Positions 1-7,379 are shown, counted from the stretch's first letter. The stretch: DNA of 16,208 nucleotides from Planctomycetaceae bacterium (GCA_003445035.1 DLVV01000032.1:1-16208), one strand, 5' to 3'. Notes: a model not told the origin generated them from the letters alone. Numbers and translations: made by a program.

Positions 1-1
1 C

Positions 2-496
2 CAGTTCTCCCAGCAGTGCCTGGTCGCCAGGCGGCTGATCGAAGCCGGCGTTCCCTTCGTCAAGGTCGCCCGGGCGTGGTGGGACAGCCACGGCCAGAAC
101 TTCGAAACGCACCAGGAGCTGTGTGCCGATCTTGATCACTCGATGTCGGTCCTGCTCGACGATCTCGAGGAACGCGGGCTGCTGGAGAAGACCCTGGTGA
201 TCACCCTGGCCGAGTTCGGCCGAACTCCGAAGATCAACCCCAGCCTCGGACGCGATCATTTCGCCAACGCCTGGAGCACCAGCCTCTCGGGCTGCGGCAT
301 CAAGGGCGGGTCGGTCTACGGCAAGACCGACGCCGACGGCCAGACCGTGGCCGAGGGCAAGATCGGGGCCGGGCAGTTGTTCGCCACCATCTTCAAGGCA
401 CTGGGCATCGACCACGAGAAGGAATATTTCATCGGCGCCCGTCCCCTGCCGATTTCCGATTTTGGAGCGCAGCCGATCGACGAGGTTCTCGCCTGA
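2..496 (+). CDS. DUF1501 family protein, C-terminal part (5' end outside window)
   Basis: The reading frame is open from the window edge, so about 164 C-terminal residues are visible and the start is missing. The fragment has the DUF1501 hallmarks: a WDSHGQNF segment near residues 27-34 of the visible part, an EFGRTPKIN segment after the predicted strand 'TLVITLAEFGR', and a GRDHF motif. DUF1501 proteins have an alkaline-phosphatase/sulfatase-like fold, and many carry Tat signals (family knowledge; the N-terminus is not visible here). Their substrate is not established. In Planctomycetes they commonly sit beside DUF1549/DUF1553 and WD40 genes, and a WD40 gene follows 52 bp downstream here. 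Nothing suggests a frameshift. Family assignment is firm; biochemical role is unknown. Confidence 0.9.
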   Translation, partial: QFSQQCLVARRLIEAGVPFVKVARAWWDSHGQNFETHQELCADLDHSMSVLLDDLEERGLLEKTLVITLAEFGRTPKINPSLGRDHFANAWSTSLSGCGIKGGSVYGKTDADGQTVAEGKIGAGQLFATIFKALGIDHEKEYFIGARPLPISDFGAQPIDEVLA

Positions 497-548
497 GACC
501 GGGTCGATCCACGACACGCGACACTCCTCCAACCGAAAGCCGTCTGAC

Positions 549-1622
549 ATGGCCGCCGATCCCAAGCAGCTGAAACTCGCCAAGAACGTCGGGTCCAAGG
601 GCATCGCCTTTGGCATTGACCGGGTTCCCGAGTCCGACCGGATCTACTACGGCAGTTCCGACTTCAAGGTTTACGAGTACGACTTCGGTGCCGAAAAGCC
701 CGAGTCGAAGGTGTTCGAAGGCGAGGGACATCGCAGTTACGTGACCACGGTGGCCCTGGCCGGCAAGACGGTCGTCAGCGGCAGCTACGACCGCCGGCTG
801 GTGTGGTGGGACGCCGAGACCCGCAAGCAGATCCGGATCGTCGCCGATGCTCACAAGAAACGGATCCGCCGTGTGGCCGCCAGTCCGGATGGCAAGCTGG
901 TTGCCAGCGTGTCGGACGATATGGACGTCAAGGTCTGGGATGTGGCCACCGGCAAGCTGAAGGCGACGCTCAAAGAGCACAAGCCGATGACGCCGAACAA
1001 CTACCCCTCGATGCTCTACGCCGTCTCCTTCTCGTATGACGGCAAGTGGCTGGCGACCGCCGACAAGGTGGGTCACATTGTGGTGTGGGACGTGGCGACC
1101 GGCAAGAAGCTGAAGACGCTCGAGTCCCCGGTGATGTACACCTGGGATCCTCGCCAGCGACGGCACTCGATCGGCGGTATCCGCAGTGTCTCGTTCAGCC
1201 ACGACGGCAAGCTGCTGGCCGTCGGCGGCATCGGCAAGATCGGCAACATCGATCACCTGGGCGGTCCCTCGCGGATCGAGGTCTTCGAGTGGCAGGCCGG
1301 CAAGAAGCTGCACCAGCTCGAGGACGGCAAGTTCAAGGGCCTGGTCGAGCAGATCGTGTTTTCGCCTGACGGCGCGTGGTTCATCGTTGCCGGCGGAGAT
1401 CACAACGGCTTCATCTCGGTTTACGACACCAAGAGCGGGAAGCTGATCAAGCAGGAGAAGGCTCCCATGCACGTGCACCAGTTCGTTGTCAACGAGCCGC
1501 ACGACACGGTCTACGCCGTCGGACATCACCGGCTGGTGACCTGGGAACTGAAGGCTCCGAAGCCCAAGCCCGAGAAGAAGAAGCCCGAAGACAAGAAGCC
1601 GGCGGCAAAGAAGAAGGGCTGA
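549..1622 (+). CDS. WD40 repeat protein with lysine-rich C-terminal tail
   Basis: The product is 357 aa from the ATG at 549. The frame is open further upstream to 462, but that start would overlap the DUF1501 gene and add a basic stretch unlike a WD40 N-terminus. Repeats are visible at roughly residues 55-87, 97-131, 154-181, 208-247, 264-292 and 305-333. They show 'SPDGKLVAS', 'VKVWDVATGK', 'VVWDVATGK' and 'FSPDGAWFIV' type strands, enough for one six- to seven-bladed propeller. There is no signal peptide. The last 23 residues are almost only Lys, Pro, Glu and Ala (KPKPEKKKPEDKKP type), probably disordered. WD40 propellers are binding scaffolds, so no reaction is implied. The 52-bp gap to the DUF1501 gene suggests co-transcription. 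Only a weak purine run (GAAAG) lies upstream of the start. The partner is unknown. Confidence 0.9.
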   Translation: MAADPKQLKLAKNVGSKGIAFGIDRVPESDRIYYGSSDFKVYEYDFGAEKPESKVFEGEGHRSYVTTVALAGKTVVSGSYDRRLVWWDAETRKQIRIVADAHKKRIRRVAASPDGKLVASVSDDMDVKVWDVATGKLKATLKEHKPMTPNNYPSMLYAVSFSYDGKWLATADKVGHIVVWDVATGKKLKTLESPVMYTWDPRQRRHSIGGIRSVSFSHDGKLLAVGGIGKIGNIDHLGGPSRIEVFEWQAGKKLHQLEDGKFKGLVEQIVFSPDGAWFIVAGGDHNGFISVYDTKSGKLIKQEKAPMHVHQFVVNEPHDTVYAVGHHRLVTWELKAPKPKPEKKKPEDKKPAAKKKG

Positions 1623-1637
1623 GGGTTGGCTTGCGGG

Positions 1638-1652
1638 CGGCCGCCGCGGCCG
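1638..1652. terminator. GC-only hairpin between convergent genes, possible bidirectional terminator
   Basis: The 38-bp gap between the WD40 stop and the stop of the minus-strand propeller gene contains CGGCCG, a CCG loop, and CGGCCG. This is a six-base-pair all-GC stem. There is no T-run on either side, so it is not a canonical intrinsic terminator. Its position between two converging genes is the main reason to list it. It could equally be a chance feature of GC-rich DNA. Confidence 0.3.
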
Positions 1653-1660
1653 GTTGGCTC

Positions 1661-2764
1661 CTAGAGCGTGCCCAGCCGTACCCAGCGGGTGTGGGTGATA
1701 CCGCCGCTGGTGCACCAGAAGTAGGTCAGCAGGGTGCCGGTGTCGGGTTCGAAGTGTCCGCAGGGCTTGCCGAACCCGATCAGCAGGTGTTCCTCGAAGA
1801 AGGCGTCGGTCTTGGTGTCTCCCAGCTGCGCCTCGGCCCCCGCGTCGAACACGACCACCTGGTTGTCGAGGTCGAACGTTTCGAGGTCTTCGCTGACCGC
1901 GACGTGGATCCCGTGTGGGTCGTGGCGGTGGTTGTAGATGGCGGCCACGCGGCCGTCGGGCAGGGCGATGGGGCTGCAGACCTGTCCACGGAGGTTGGTC
2001 GGTCGCGGTTCTGACCAGGTCCGCCCGCCATCCTCCGACACGCTCCAGTGATTGTTCAGGTCGTCCTTGGTCCCGTGGAGGTGAGTCCAGAACATCGCGT
2101 AGATCCGGCCGTCGGGCAGCACGCACTCCATCATGTCCCAGTAAAGCAGCCGGCCGCTGGTGTCGTCGGCGACCACGGTCAAGTCGCCCCAGGTCCGGCC
2201 CTGGTCTTCCGACACGACAAAGGCGGCCTTCTGGTCGGGTGGCCCGTCGTAGCCGGTTGGCTTCCAGGTTTCGATGAAGTACAGCCAGCGGTTCTCGGCC
2301 AGCTGCAGGAATCGCCCCGCCCCGTTGGCGGTGTATTTCTCGGGTGGCAGGGCGTCGATGGTCAACAGCTGCGCGTCACTCCAGGTCTGCCCCTTGTCCT
2401 CCGACCAGTACAGCAGCAGGTCGGGCCGCTCGAGGGCTTCGGTCTCGAAGTCGAAGAGGTTCTTCCCCTCGTTGTGAAACCGGCAGGTGGTCATCAGCAG
2501 CCGCCCGTCGGGCAGTTCGGCGATTTCGGGCCCGCGATAGGCGAACCCGACGTCAGTCTCGGTGCGAAACGTGCCGTGGCTGTTCCAGGTGTGGCCCTGG
2601 TCGGACGAGTCGAGCACCTCGATGTCATTGTCCGGGCTGGCCAGGGCGGTCCCGACGTGTTGGCAGGCCAGCCACTCGCCGCTGGACAGCGGCGTGATCA
2701 CCGGCATGAAGGCTGCCCGGTTGGGATCCCTTGAGATGACGTCCTGTTCGAGGATCTGCAGCAT
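1661..2764 (-). CDS. Asp-box (BNR) propeller protein, sialidase superfamily, no signal peptide
   Basis: The product is 367 aa. Four good Asp-boxes (S-x-D-x-G-x-T-W) lie at about residues 53-60, 121-128, 185-192 and 243-250, and a decayed fifth at 290-298. This spacing fits a six-bladed sialidase-type propeller. 'YRGPEIAELPDGRLL' (77-90) and 'SPIALPDGRVAAIYN' are typical blade strands. No leader or membrane segment is present, so it appears cytoplasmic. I see no F/Y-R-I-P motif carrying the first catalytic arginine of true sialidases, so activity on sialic acid is unproven; many such proteins are only fold relatives. The start is supported by an AGGAG Shine-Dalgarno seven bases upstream of the ATG. 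It is the last gene of the minus-strand run, 162 bp after the dehydrogenase gene, and resembles the exported propeller at 3983-5152 only at fold level. Confidence 0.85.
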   Translation of the reverse strand: MLQILEQDVISRDPNRAAFMPVITPLSSGEWLACQHVGTALASPDNDIEVLDSSDQGHTWNSHGTFRTETDVGFAYRGPEIAELPDGRLLMTTCRFHNEGKNLFDFETEALERPDLLLYWSEDKGQTWSDAQLLTIDALPPEKYTANGAGRFLQLAENRWLYFIETWKPTGYDGPPDQKAAFVVSEDQGRTWGDLTVVADDTSGRLLYWDMMECVLPDGRIYAMFWTHLHGTKDDLNNHWSVSEDGGRTWSEPRPTNLRGQVCSPIALPDGRVAAIYNHRHDPHGIHVAVSEDLETFDLDNQVVVFDAGAEAQLGDTKTDAFFEEHLLIGFGKPCGHFEPDTGTLLTYFWCTSGGITHTRWVRLGTL

Positions 2765-2833
2765 TGGGTGGCTCCTGGGGCCGATTTTGCGACCCTTTCG
2801 GGGGACTTCATGCAGTCAAAGGAGGTCGACTTG

Positions 2834-2848
2834 TCTGGAGACTCCAGA
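2834..2848. promoter_or_regulatory. 15-bp perfect dyad in the leader of the propeller gene
   Basis: TCTGGAG-A-CTCCAGA is a perfect inverted repeat with seven-base arms around one central base. It lies in the 162-bp gap between the dehydrogenase gene and the propeller gene, 70 bp upstream of the latter's ATG. A one-base loop is too tight for a good RNA hairpin, so a protein-binding operator is the better reading. No promoter I would defend could be placed next to it. The rest of the gap (2765-2926) shows nothing else beyond the Shine-Dalgarno site. Confidence 0.3.
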
Positions 2849-2926
2849 AACTGAATTGAGGCGGGGCGTTGCTCGGTGAGAATGTTGACGGTGTTGTTGC
2901 TGGTGCTGTCGCCGGCGTATCCCACT

Positions 2927-3925
2927 CTACAATCGCACGACCTCGCCGGTGGTTGCGGACCGCTCGGCGGCCAGGCAGGCCTCGACGGCGGCCAGCGATT
3001 CCTCGGGCGTGATCACGTCGGGTTTCCGTCCCTCCTGGACGCAGGTGGCGAAGTAGGCCAGTTCGTCGACGAGTGCTCCCCGCAGTCTCCCGAAGTGGGT
3101 TGGCCAGTAGGTCGTATCGGGCGATCGCCAGCCATCGGCGTCAACGATCGAGAAGTTGGGGTGAGTTTCCTGGACGTGGATTGATCCCTCGGTGCCGATG
3201 ATCTCCAGCCGTTCGTCGATCTGGAACGGCGTGTGGTCGGGCAGGCACCAGACGTTCTCGAGTACACCGATGGCACCCGAGGCGAATCGAAACATGGTCC
3301 AGCCGAGGTCGGGGTGGGGCTTGTTCCGCCACGAGAGCGACTGGGCGTAGGCCGAGACGACCTGCTCCCCGGAGTACCACAGCATCAGGTCGGTGTCGTG
3401 GACGCCGTCGCCGATGATCGGCCCGATCTTTTCGAGAATCTCGGTGGTGACCGCTGCGGGGATGTTTCTGCGAGCGTACATCGAGATGATCCGTCCGATC
3501 TTTCCCTCGTCGATTTCCTGCTTCGCCGCAGCGTAACGGGGATTGAAGCGGCAGATGTGTCCGACCATGAAGGCCCGATCGCTGGCACCGGCAGCAGCAA
3601 CGATGGCCCGGCAGTCCTCGGTGGTGGAGGCCATCGGTTTTTCCAGGAAGACGTGTTTCCCAGCCGCCAGCGCCGCCAGGGCGGGCTCGGTGTGCTGGTC
3701 CCACATGGTGACGATGCTGACGGCGTCGATGTCGGGATCGGCCAGCAACTGGTTGTAGTCGGTGTGGGCGGATGGCACCTCAAACGTGGCAGCGACCTCG
3801 GCCAGTCGCGACTCGGTCCGCGTGCAGACGGCGGCCAGTTCGACCTGCGGAATGGCTGCCAGGGCCTCGCAGTGCTTGACGCCGAACCAGCCCAACCCGA
3901 TCACACCCATCCGCACGCGATTCAT
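2927..3925 (-). CDS. Gfo/Idh/MocA family NAD(P)-dependent oxidoreductase
   Basis: The product is 332 aa, the usual family length. The N-terminal Rossmann fold shows GLGWFG (residues 10-15, the GxGxxG dinucleotide loop). EKP at 95-97 supplies the lysine used by the family for nicotinamide/substrate positioning. 'GHICRFNPRY' (122-131) and 'GDGVHDTDLMLW' (172-183) are the conserved substrate-domain segments; the His-Asp-x-x-Asp arrangement supplies the usual catalytic/binding residues. There is no Tat or Sec leader, so it is cytoplasmic, unlike many planctomycete paralogues with Tat leaders. The family oxidises or reduces sugars, inositols and sugar derivatives; the substrate cannot be read from sequence. 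The ATG has an AGGAG Shine-Dalgarno seven bases upstream. It lies between two Asp-box propeller genes on the same strand, which suggests work on a sugar released or bound by them (inference). Confidence 0.93.
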   Translation of the reverse strand: MNRVRMGVIGLGWFGVKHCEALAAIPQVELAAVCTRTESRLAEVAATFEVPSAHTDYNQLLADPDIDAVSIVTMWDQHTEPALAALAAGKHVFLEKPMASTTEDCRAIVAAAGASDRAFMVGHICRFNPRYAAAKQEIDEGKIGRIISMYARRNIPAAVTTEILEKIGPIIGDGVHDTDLMLWYSGEQVVSAYAQSLSWRNKPHPDLGWTMFRFASGAIGVLENVWCLPDHTPFQIDERLEIIGTEGSIHVQETHPNFSIVDADGWRSPDTTYWPTHFGRLRGALVDELAYFATCVQEGRKPDVITPEESLAAVEACLAAERSATTGEVVRL

Positions 3926-3976
3926 CCGTCGGTCTCCTGGTAGCGTCGTCTTGCGATGTTGTCCGAATCCGTACCC

Positions 3977-3992
3977 GAAGGGCTAACCCTTC
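3977..3992 (-). other. Hairpin whose loop contains the stop codon of the exported propeller gene
   Basis: GAAGGG and CCCTTC form a perfect six-base stem around a four-base loop. Read on the minus strand the loop is TTAG, which contains the TAG stop of the upstream propeller gene. No U-run follows, so an intrinsic terminator is not supported. It could affect read-through from the propeller gene into the dehydrogenase gene 57 bp on, stabilise an RNA end, or be chance. Confidence 0.25.
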
Positions 3993-5152
3993 AATTGCCA
4001 CCTCGCCTGCCTGAGCACGGCCAACGACGAGCCCTTCATCTTCTCGTACCAGGCGGTGACCAGGTGGCCGTTGTCGAGCTGGACCGTCGAGGGGTATCCC
4101 AGGTCGCCGCCGGCGCCATCCACCGAGAGCCCGATGGGTTCCGACCAGGTCTTGCCGGCGTCGTCGCTGAGCCGCACCTGGTTGCCGAACGGCTTGCGAC
4201 GGTGTCCGTAACTCATCAGCAGTCGGCCGTCGGCCAGCTTCAGCAGGTGCGAGGGCAGACCCCAGACGCCGATCTCGTGGGGCGTGGTCCAGGTCCGACC
4301 GCCGTCGGTTGACTCGCTCTGCAGCGTCTCGCCGGCACTCTTGGGGTTGTGGTTGCGGATATGAGCGATCAGGCGGCCGGGAGCGGCCTCGACGGCATGC
4401 AATTCGTGGTACTGGCGGTGATCGTCCCCCGGCCGGGTGGGGATGGTGCCCAGCCACTTCCAGGTGACGCCGTCGTCGGTGGAAACCGAAGCTCCGATAC
4501 GGTTCTTGTCGTTGTAGAGTTCCTTGCCGGCGTAGAGCAGTCGTCCGTCCGAGAGTGCGACGGGTCCATGGGGACTGTTGACTCCACAGCGGGAGGGGGG
4601 TGACCAGGTCTGGCCTCCGTCGGCCGAGCGGATGATCCATTCGCCGAGCATCTTCTTCCGCGTGGATTCGGGCACGCGATCGCGGGCCGCCTTCCAGCGA
4701 GCGATCTGTTGCTTGTCGGCCCTGGCGAAGTACCTGGGTTGTTCGAAGGACAGCGACGTGAACGTGGTGACCAGCAGCGAGCCCCTGGGGGTTTCGACAA
4801 CCCCGGCGTCGCGGTCGTCGATGGCGGTGTCGACCAGGGTCTGTGGCCAGGTCCAGTGAACGCCGCCGTCATCGCTGCGCATCAGTTCGACGCGCCCGAA
4901 CGGGCAGACGTGCGATTCACGGCCACCCGAGCAGACCAGCAGCAGCTGGCCGTTCCTGCGGCGGGCCAACGTGGGCCAGCCGTGATAGCGATGAGCCAGG
5001 TGGCTGATCACGCTGGTATCGTGGACCCGGAATTCCGGAGCCTGGGTCCGTGGTTGACCGGCCAGGAGACTTGTCGAGAGCCCTCCGGCGAGACCGGCAG
5101 CGGTTGTGCGAAGCATCGAGCGTCTTGAGTGTTCGGCCATGGTGGTGCCCAT
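3983..5152 (-). CDS. Exported Asp-box (BNR) propeller protein, sialidase superfamily, Tat signal
   Basis: The product is 389 aa from the ATG at 5152; the in-frame ATG at 5140 (residue 5) is an equally good start, and neither has a clear Shine-Dalgarno. A twin-arginine leader is visible: SRRSMLR at 9-15, then an Ala/Gly/Leu core to about residue 31 ending SLLAGQ. Five Asp-boxes follow at about 93-100, 176-183, 224-231, 281-288 and 329-336, spanning a whole propeller. 'YHGWPTLARRRNGQLLLV' (56-72) sits where sialidases carry FRIP, but the arginine is not there, so hydrolysis of sialic acid is doubtful. It may act on or bind another glycan. It begins 12 bp after the VWA gene and is followed by the dehydrogenase gene, so it may be translated from a longer transcript. 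Export across the cytoplasmic membrane is inferred from the leader. Confidence 0.88.
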   Translation of the reverse strand: MGTTMAEHSRRSMLRTTAAGLAGGLSTSLLAGQPRTQAPEFRVHDTSVISHLAHRYHGWPTLARRRNGQLLLVCSGGRESHVCPFGRVELMRSDDGGVHWTWPQTLVDTAIDDRDAGVVETPRGSLLVTTFTSLSFEQPRYFARADKQQIARWKAARDRVPESTRKKMLGEWIIRSADGGQTWSPPSRCGVNSPHGPVALSDGRLLYAGKELYNDKNRIGASVSTDDGVTWKWLGTIPTRPGDDHRQYHELHAVEAAPGRLIAHIRNHNPKSAGETLQSESTDGGRTWTTPHEIGVWGLPSHLLKLADGRLLMSYGHRRKPFGNQVRLSDDAGKTWSEPIGLSVDGAGGDLGYPSTVQLDNGHLVTAWYEKMKGSSLAVLRQARWQLKG

Positions 5153-5164
5153 GAGAGGGGTGTG

Positions 5165-6301
5165 TCACATCGCTCGTCGTCGTCGGCGACCGGCGACGAA
5201 GCTGTCGATGATCATGTTGCCCAGGTCGTCCGCGTTGCAGTAGGCGGCGACGCCACCCGAGACGCGGGCCATTTGTTCGACGAAGTTGACCAGGTCGAGG
5301 TAGAAGTAGTCTTCGATCAGGGCGAAGCTGGCCAGGTGGATGCCCTCGTTGGAACACCGCCGGACTTCCTGGAGCGTGATCCGGGCAGTTTTTTCCGCAG
5401 GTGGATAGATCAGCACCACCTCGCGGCCCTCGACATGGGCAGTCGGTTCGCCATCGGTGATCGTGATGATCTGCTTGTTCTGAGCCGGTTGCCGACGGAG
5501 TATGCGGCGTGCGAACTGGAGTCCGGCCTGGATGTTGGTGAAGTGCTCGGGCACGAAGGATGGGGGATTGTCGAGTGGAATCCTGAGGTGGACCCGGGGG
5601 TCGAAGATGCTGACGGGCTTGGGAGCCGAGTAGAGGAGTTCACGTTCGGAAAGCGGTGTGGCGTAGGTGTAGAAGCCCACCACCTGCAGGAAGTCCCCGC
5701 GGTAGCGATCTCGGACCAGCGAGTTCATCGCCAGGGCAACTTTCTTGGCCTGTCCGAACTTGCCGAAGCGGGACATGCTTCCGGACATGTCCAGCAGCAC
5801 CACGGTGGCACACGCGGCCTGGTACTCGGTGTCGTAGACTTCGAGGTCGTCGTTGGTGATCCCGACGGGGGTCCCACCACCCTGCCGGGCCAGGGCATTT
5901 CGAAGCGTGCCGTGGAGGTCGAGGTTCGAAACGGGGTCGCCGTACTCGTAGGGACGGGATTCTTCGTGCTTGGTTTCGCCGGGTCCCCGGTTCGCCGTGT
6001 CGTGTTTGCCCAGTTGTCCCTTTTCGCCCAGCAGAAACAGTTCCTCGAGCGCCTTGTTCTCGACCCGTCGCACTCCCCGCGGCGTGATATGAAACCGGCC
6101 CTCCTCGTCCTTCTCGACCAGTCCCCGCTTGATGAGCATCTCGATCACCTCCGGATGCTCCTCTTCCCAGTCCTCGAGGTTGGGCAGCAGGTGTTCTCCG
6201 TAGTCGAGCAGGTGCTCACCGATCTGGTCGAAGATCCTGTCGGCCGACTGCGGTGTGAATTCCTGGGATCCGTCCCACTTGGAGTATTCGAAGCTGGTCA
6301 T
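5165..6301 (-). CDS. VWA (MIDAS) domain protein translationally coupled to obg
   Basis: The product is 378 aa. The VWA domain starts near residue 160. The metal-ion-dependent adhesion site is complete: DMSGSMS at 171-177 (DxSxS), Thr255 in EHFTNIQ, and Asp283 in ITDGEP. The N-terminal 150 residues hold a WDGSQ segment (9-13), an acidic stretch, a winged-helix-like 'LVEKDEEGRFHITPRGVRR', and 'ALEELF'. From memory, this arrangement resembles VWA proteins encoded beside MoxR/Mg-chelatase-like AAA+ ATPases, but no such ATPase is in this window. The C-terminus ends in five arginines (372-376). There is no leader or membrane segment. The start codon overlaps the obg stop in an ATGA, so translation is probably coupled to Obg. 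The next gene starts 12 bp downstream. The specific function is unknown. Confidence 0.88.
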   Translation of the reverse strand: MTSFEYSKWDGSQEFTPQSADRIFDQIGEHLLDYGEHLLPNLEDWEEEHPEVIEMLIKRGLVEKDEEGRFHITPRGVRRVENKALEELFLLGEKGQLGKHDTANRGPGETKHEESRPYEYGDPVSNLDLHGTLRNALARQGGGTPVGITNDDLEVYDTEYQAACATVVLLDMSGSMSRFGKFGQAKKVALAMNSLVRDRYRGDFLQVVGFYTYATPLSERELLYSAPKPVSIFDPRVHLRIPLDNPPSFVPEHFTNIQAGLQFARRILRRQPAQNKQIITITDGEPTAHVEGREVVLIYPPAEKTARITLQEVRRCSNEGIHLASFALIEDYFYLDLVNFVEQMARVSGGVAAYCNADDLGNMIIDSFVAGRRRRRAM

Positions 6302-7296
6302 GTCAGTTCGGACTCCGTCAGTGCCCCAAGCGTGGCTCCGATCAGTTCACCGAGCCCGGTGCCGGTGACGGCCGAAATTCTTCGGACGGGGACCTCGAGC
6401 GCCTCGTCGAGTCGCGAGGCGGCCGTGTCGGCGGTTGGCAGTTCGCACTTGGTGATGACGACCAGTTCAGGCCGAAGGGCCAGTTCGGGGTTGTAGAGCC
6501 TGAGCTCGTCACGAATCGACAGGTAATTCTCGAGCGGGTCGGTCTGATCCATTGGCTCGGGTTCGACCAGGTGGACCAGCACCCGTGTCCGTTCGACGTG
6601 CCTGAGGAACTCGTGTCCCAGTCCCACGCCCTGGTGGGCGCCTTCGATCAGCCCGGGGATGTCGGCGACGACGAACTGGTTGTCGATGTCGACGCGGACG
6701 AGTCCGAGATTGGGGTACTTGGTCGTGAACGGGTAGTTGGCGATTTCGGGATTGGCCCGTGAGAGACGGCTCAGCAGTGTCGACTTTCCCGCATTCGGCT
6801 TGCCGATCAGGCCGACGTCGGCGATCAGTTTCAGTTCGAGCAGGACCCGGCGTTCCTCGCCCACGCCACCGTCCTCGAATTCCCGGGGCGCTCGATTGGT
6901 GGCTGTGGCGAATCTCTTGTTCCCCTGTCCCCCCTTGCCCCCCCTGGCCACGATGACCTGTTCGCCCGGCTCGACGAGATCCTTGAGCAGATGTCCGCGT
7001 CTGGCGTCTCGAACCAGGGTCCCCGGCGGGACGTTGATGATGGCGTCCTCTCCCGAGCGTCCGGTTTTGAGTTGTCCCTGCCCGTGCTGACCGCGTTCGG
7101 CTCGCCAGTGGTGGTGGCCGGACAGAGCCGCCAGGCTGCCGATGTTCTCCTCGGCCCGGATGATCACGTGACCGCCGCGGCCACCGTCGCCTCCGTTAGG
7201 CCCACCCCGTGGAATGTGGGCCTCTCGCCGGAAGCTCATGGAGCCGTTTCCGCCGTCGCCGGCCAGGCAGTGGATCGTGACGCGGTCGAGGAACAT
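6298..7296 (-). CDS. obg: Obg family ribosome-associated GTPase
   Basis: The product is 332 aa from the ATG at 7296. The frame is open upstream to 7467, but the standard Obg beginning MFLDRVTIHCLAGDGGNG starts here. The glycine-rich Obg fold covers residues 1-158 (GGPNGGDGGRGG at 31-42). The G domain follows with G1 GKPNAGKS (165-172), switch I YPFTT (188-192), G3 DIPG (212-215) and G5 SAVTGTG (309-315). G4, normally NKxD, reads TKCE (282-285). Obg binds the large ribosomal subunit and is essential or important for ribosome assembly and stress responses in most bacteria. No extra C-terminal domain is present. The gene has a candidate extended -10 promoter in the 83-bp gap after lnt and ends in a 4-bp overlap with the VWA gene. 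No clear Shine-Dalgarno is visible. Confidence 0.97.
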   Translation of the reverse strand: MFLDRVTIHCLAGDGGNGSMSFRREAHIPRGGPNGGDGGRGGHVIIRAEENIGSLAALSGHHHWRAERGQHGQGQLKTGRSGEDAIINVPPGTLVRDARRGHLLKDLVEPGEQVIVARGGKGGQGNKRFATATNRAPREFEDGGVGEERRVLLELKLIADVGLIGKPNAGKSTLLSRLSRANPEIANYPFTTKYPNLGLVRVDIDNQFVVADIPGLIEGAHQGVGLGHEFLRHVERTRVLVHLVEPEPMDQTDPLENYLSIRDELRLYNPELALRPELVVITKCELPTADTAASRLDEALEVPVRRISAVTGTGLGELIGATLGALTESELT

Positions 7297-7325
7297 GCGG
7301 AGAGATCTCGAGAGGAGGAGCCCCC

Positions 7326-7334
7326 ATGATAGCA
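7326..7334 (-). promoter_or_regulatory. Candidate extended -10 promoter for obg
   Basis: Read on the minus strand this is TGC-TATCAT, an extended -10 element (TGn plus a hexamer matching TATAAT at five of six positions). It lies 29 bases upstream of the obg ATG, in the gap after the lnt stop. It would give a leader of roughly 20-25 bases. I see no convincing -35 hexamer at the usual spacing, which extended -10 promoters can lack. Confidence 0.4.
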
Positions 7335-7379
7335 CGAGCCAACCCGGGGGACCGTCATGGGCCACCGGGTGTGGTTGGT

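Noticed and set aside
429..2126. A 565-codon open frame on the minus strand opposite the WD40 gene
   Set aside because: It is in codon register with the WD40 gene, is Arg/Pro/Leu rich, and ends inside the DUF1501 gene. The plus-strand WD40 repeats are clear.
2921..2934. CTCTACAATCG at the end of the dehydrogenase gene, identical to the -10 region of argB
   Set aside because: It is the complement of the last codons and stop of the dehydrogenase gene, with no -35 hexamer and no plus-strand gene downstream.
5129..6496. A 455-codon open frame on the plus strand opposite the VWA gene
   Set aside because: It is in codon register with the VWA gene, which has an intact MIDAS and natural gene boundaries. 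The antisense product shows no domain.
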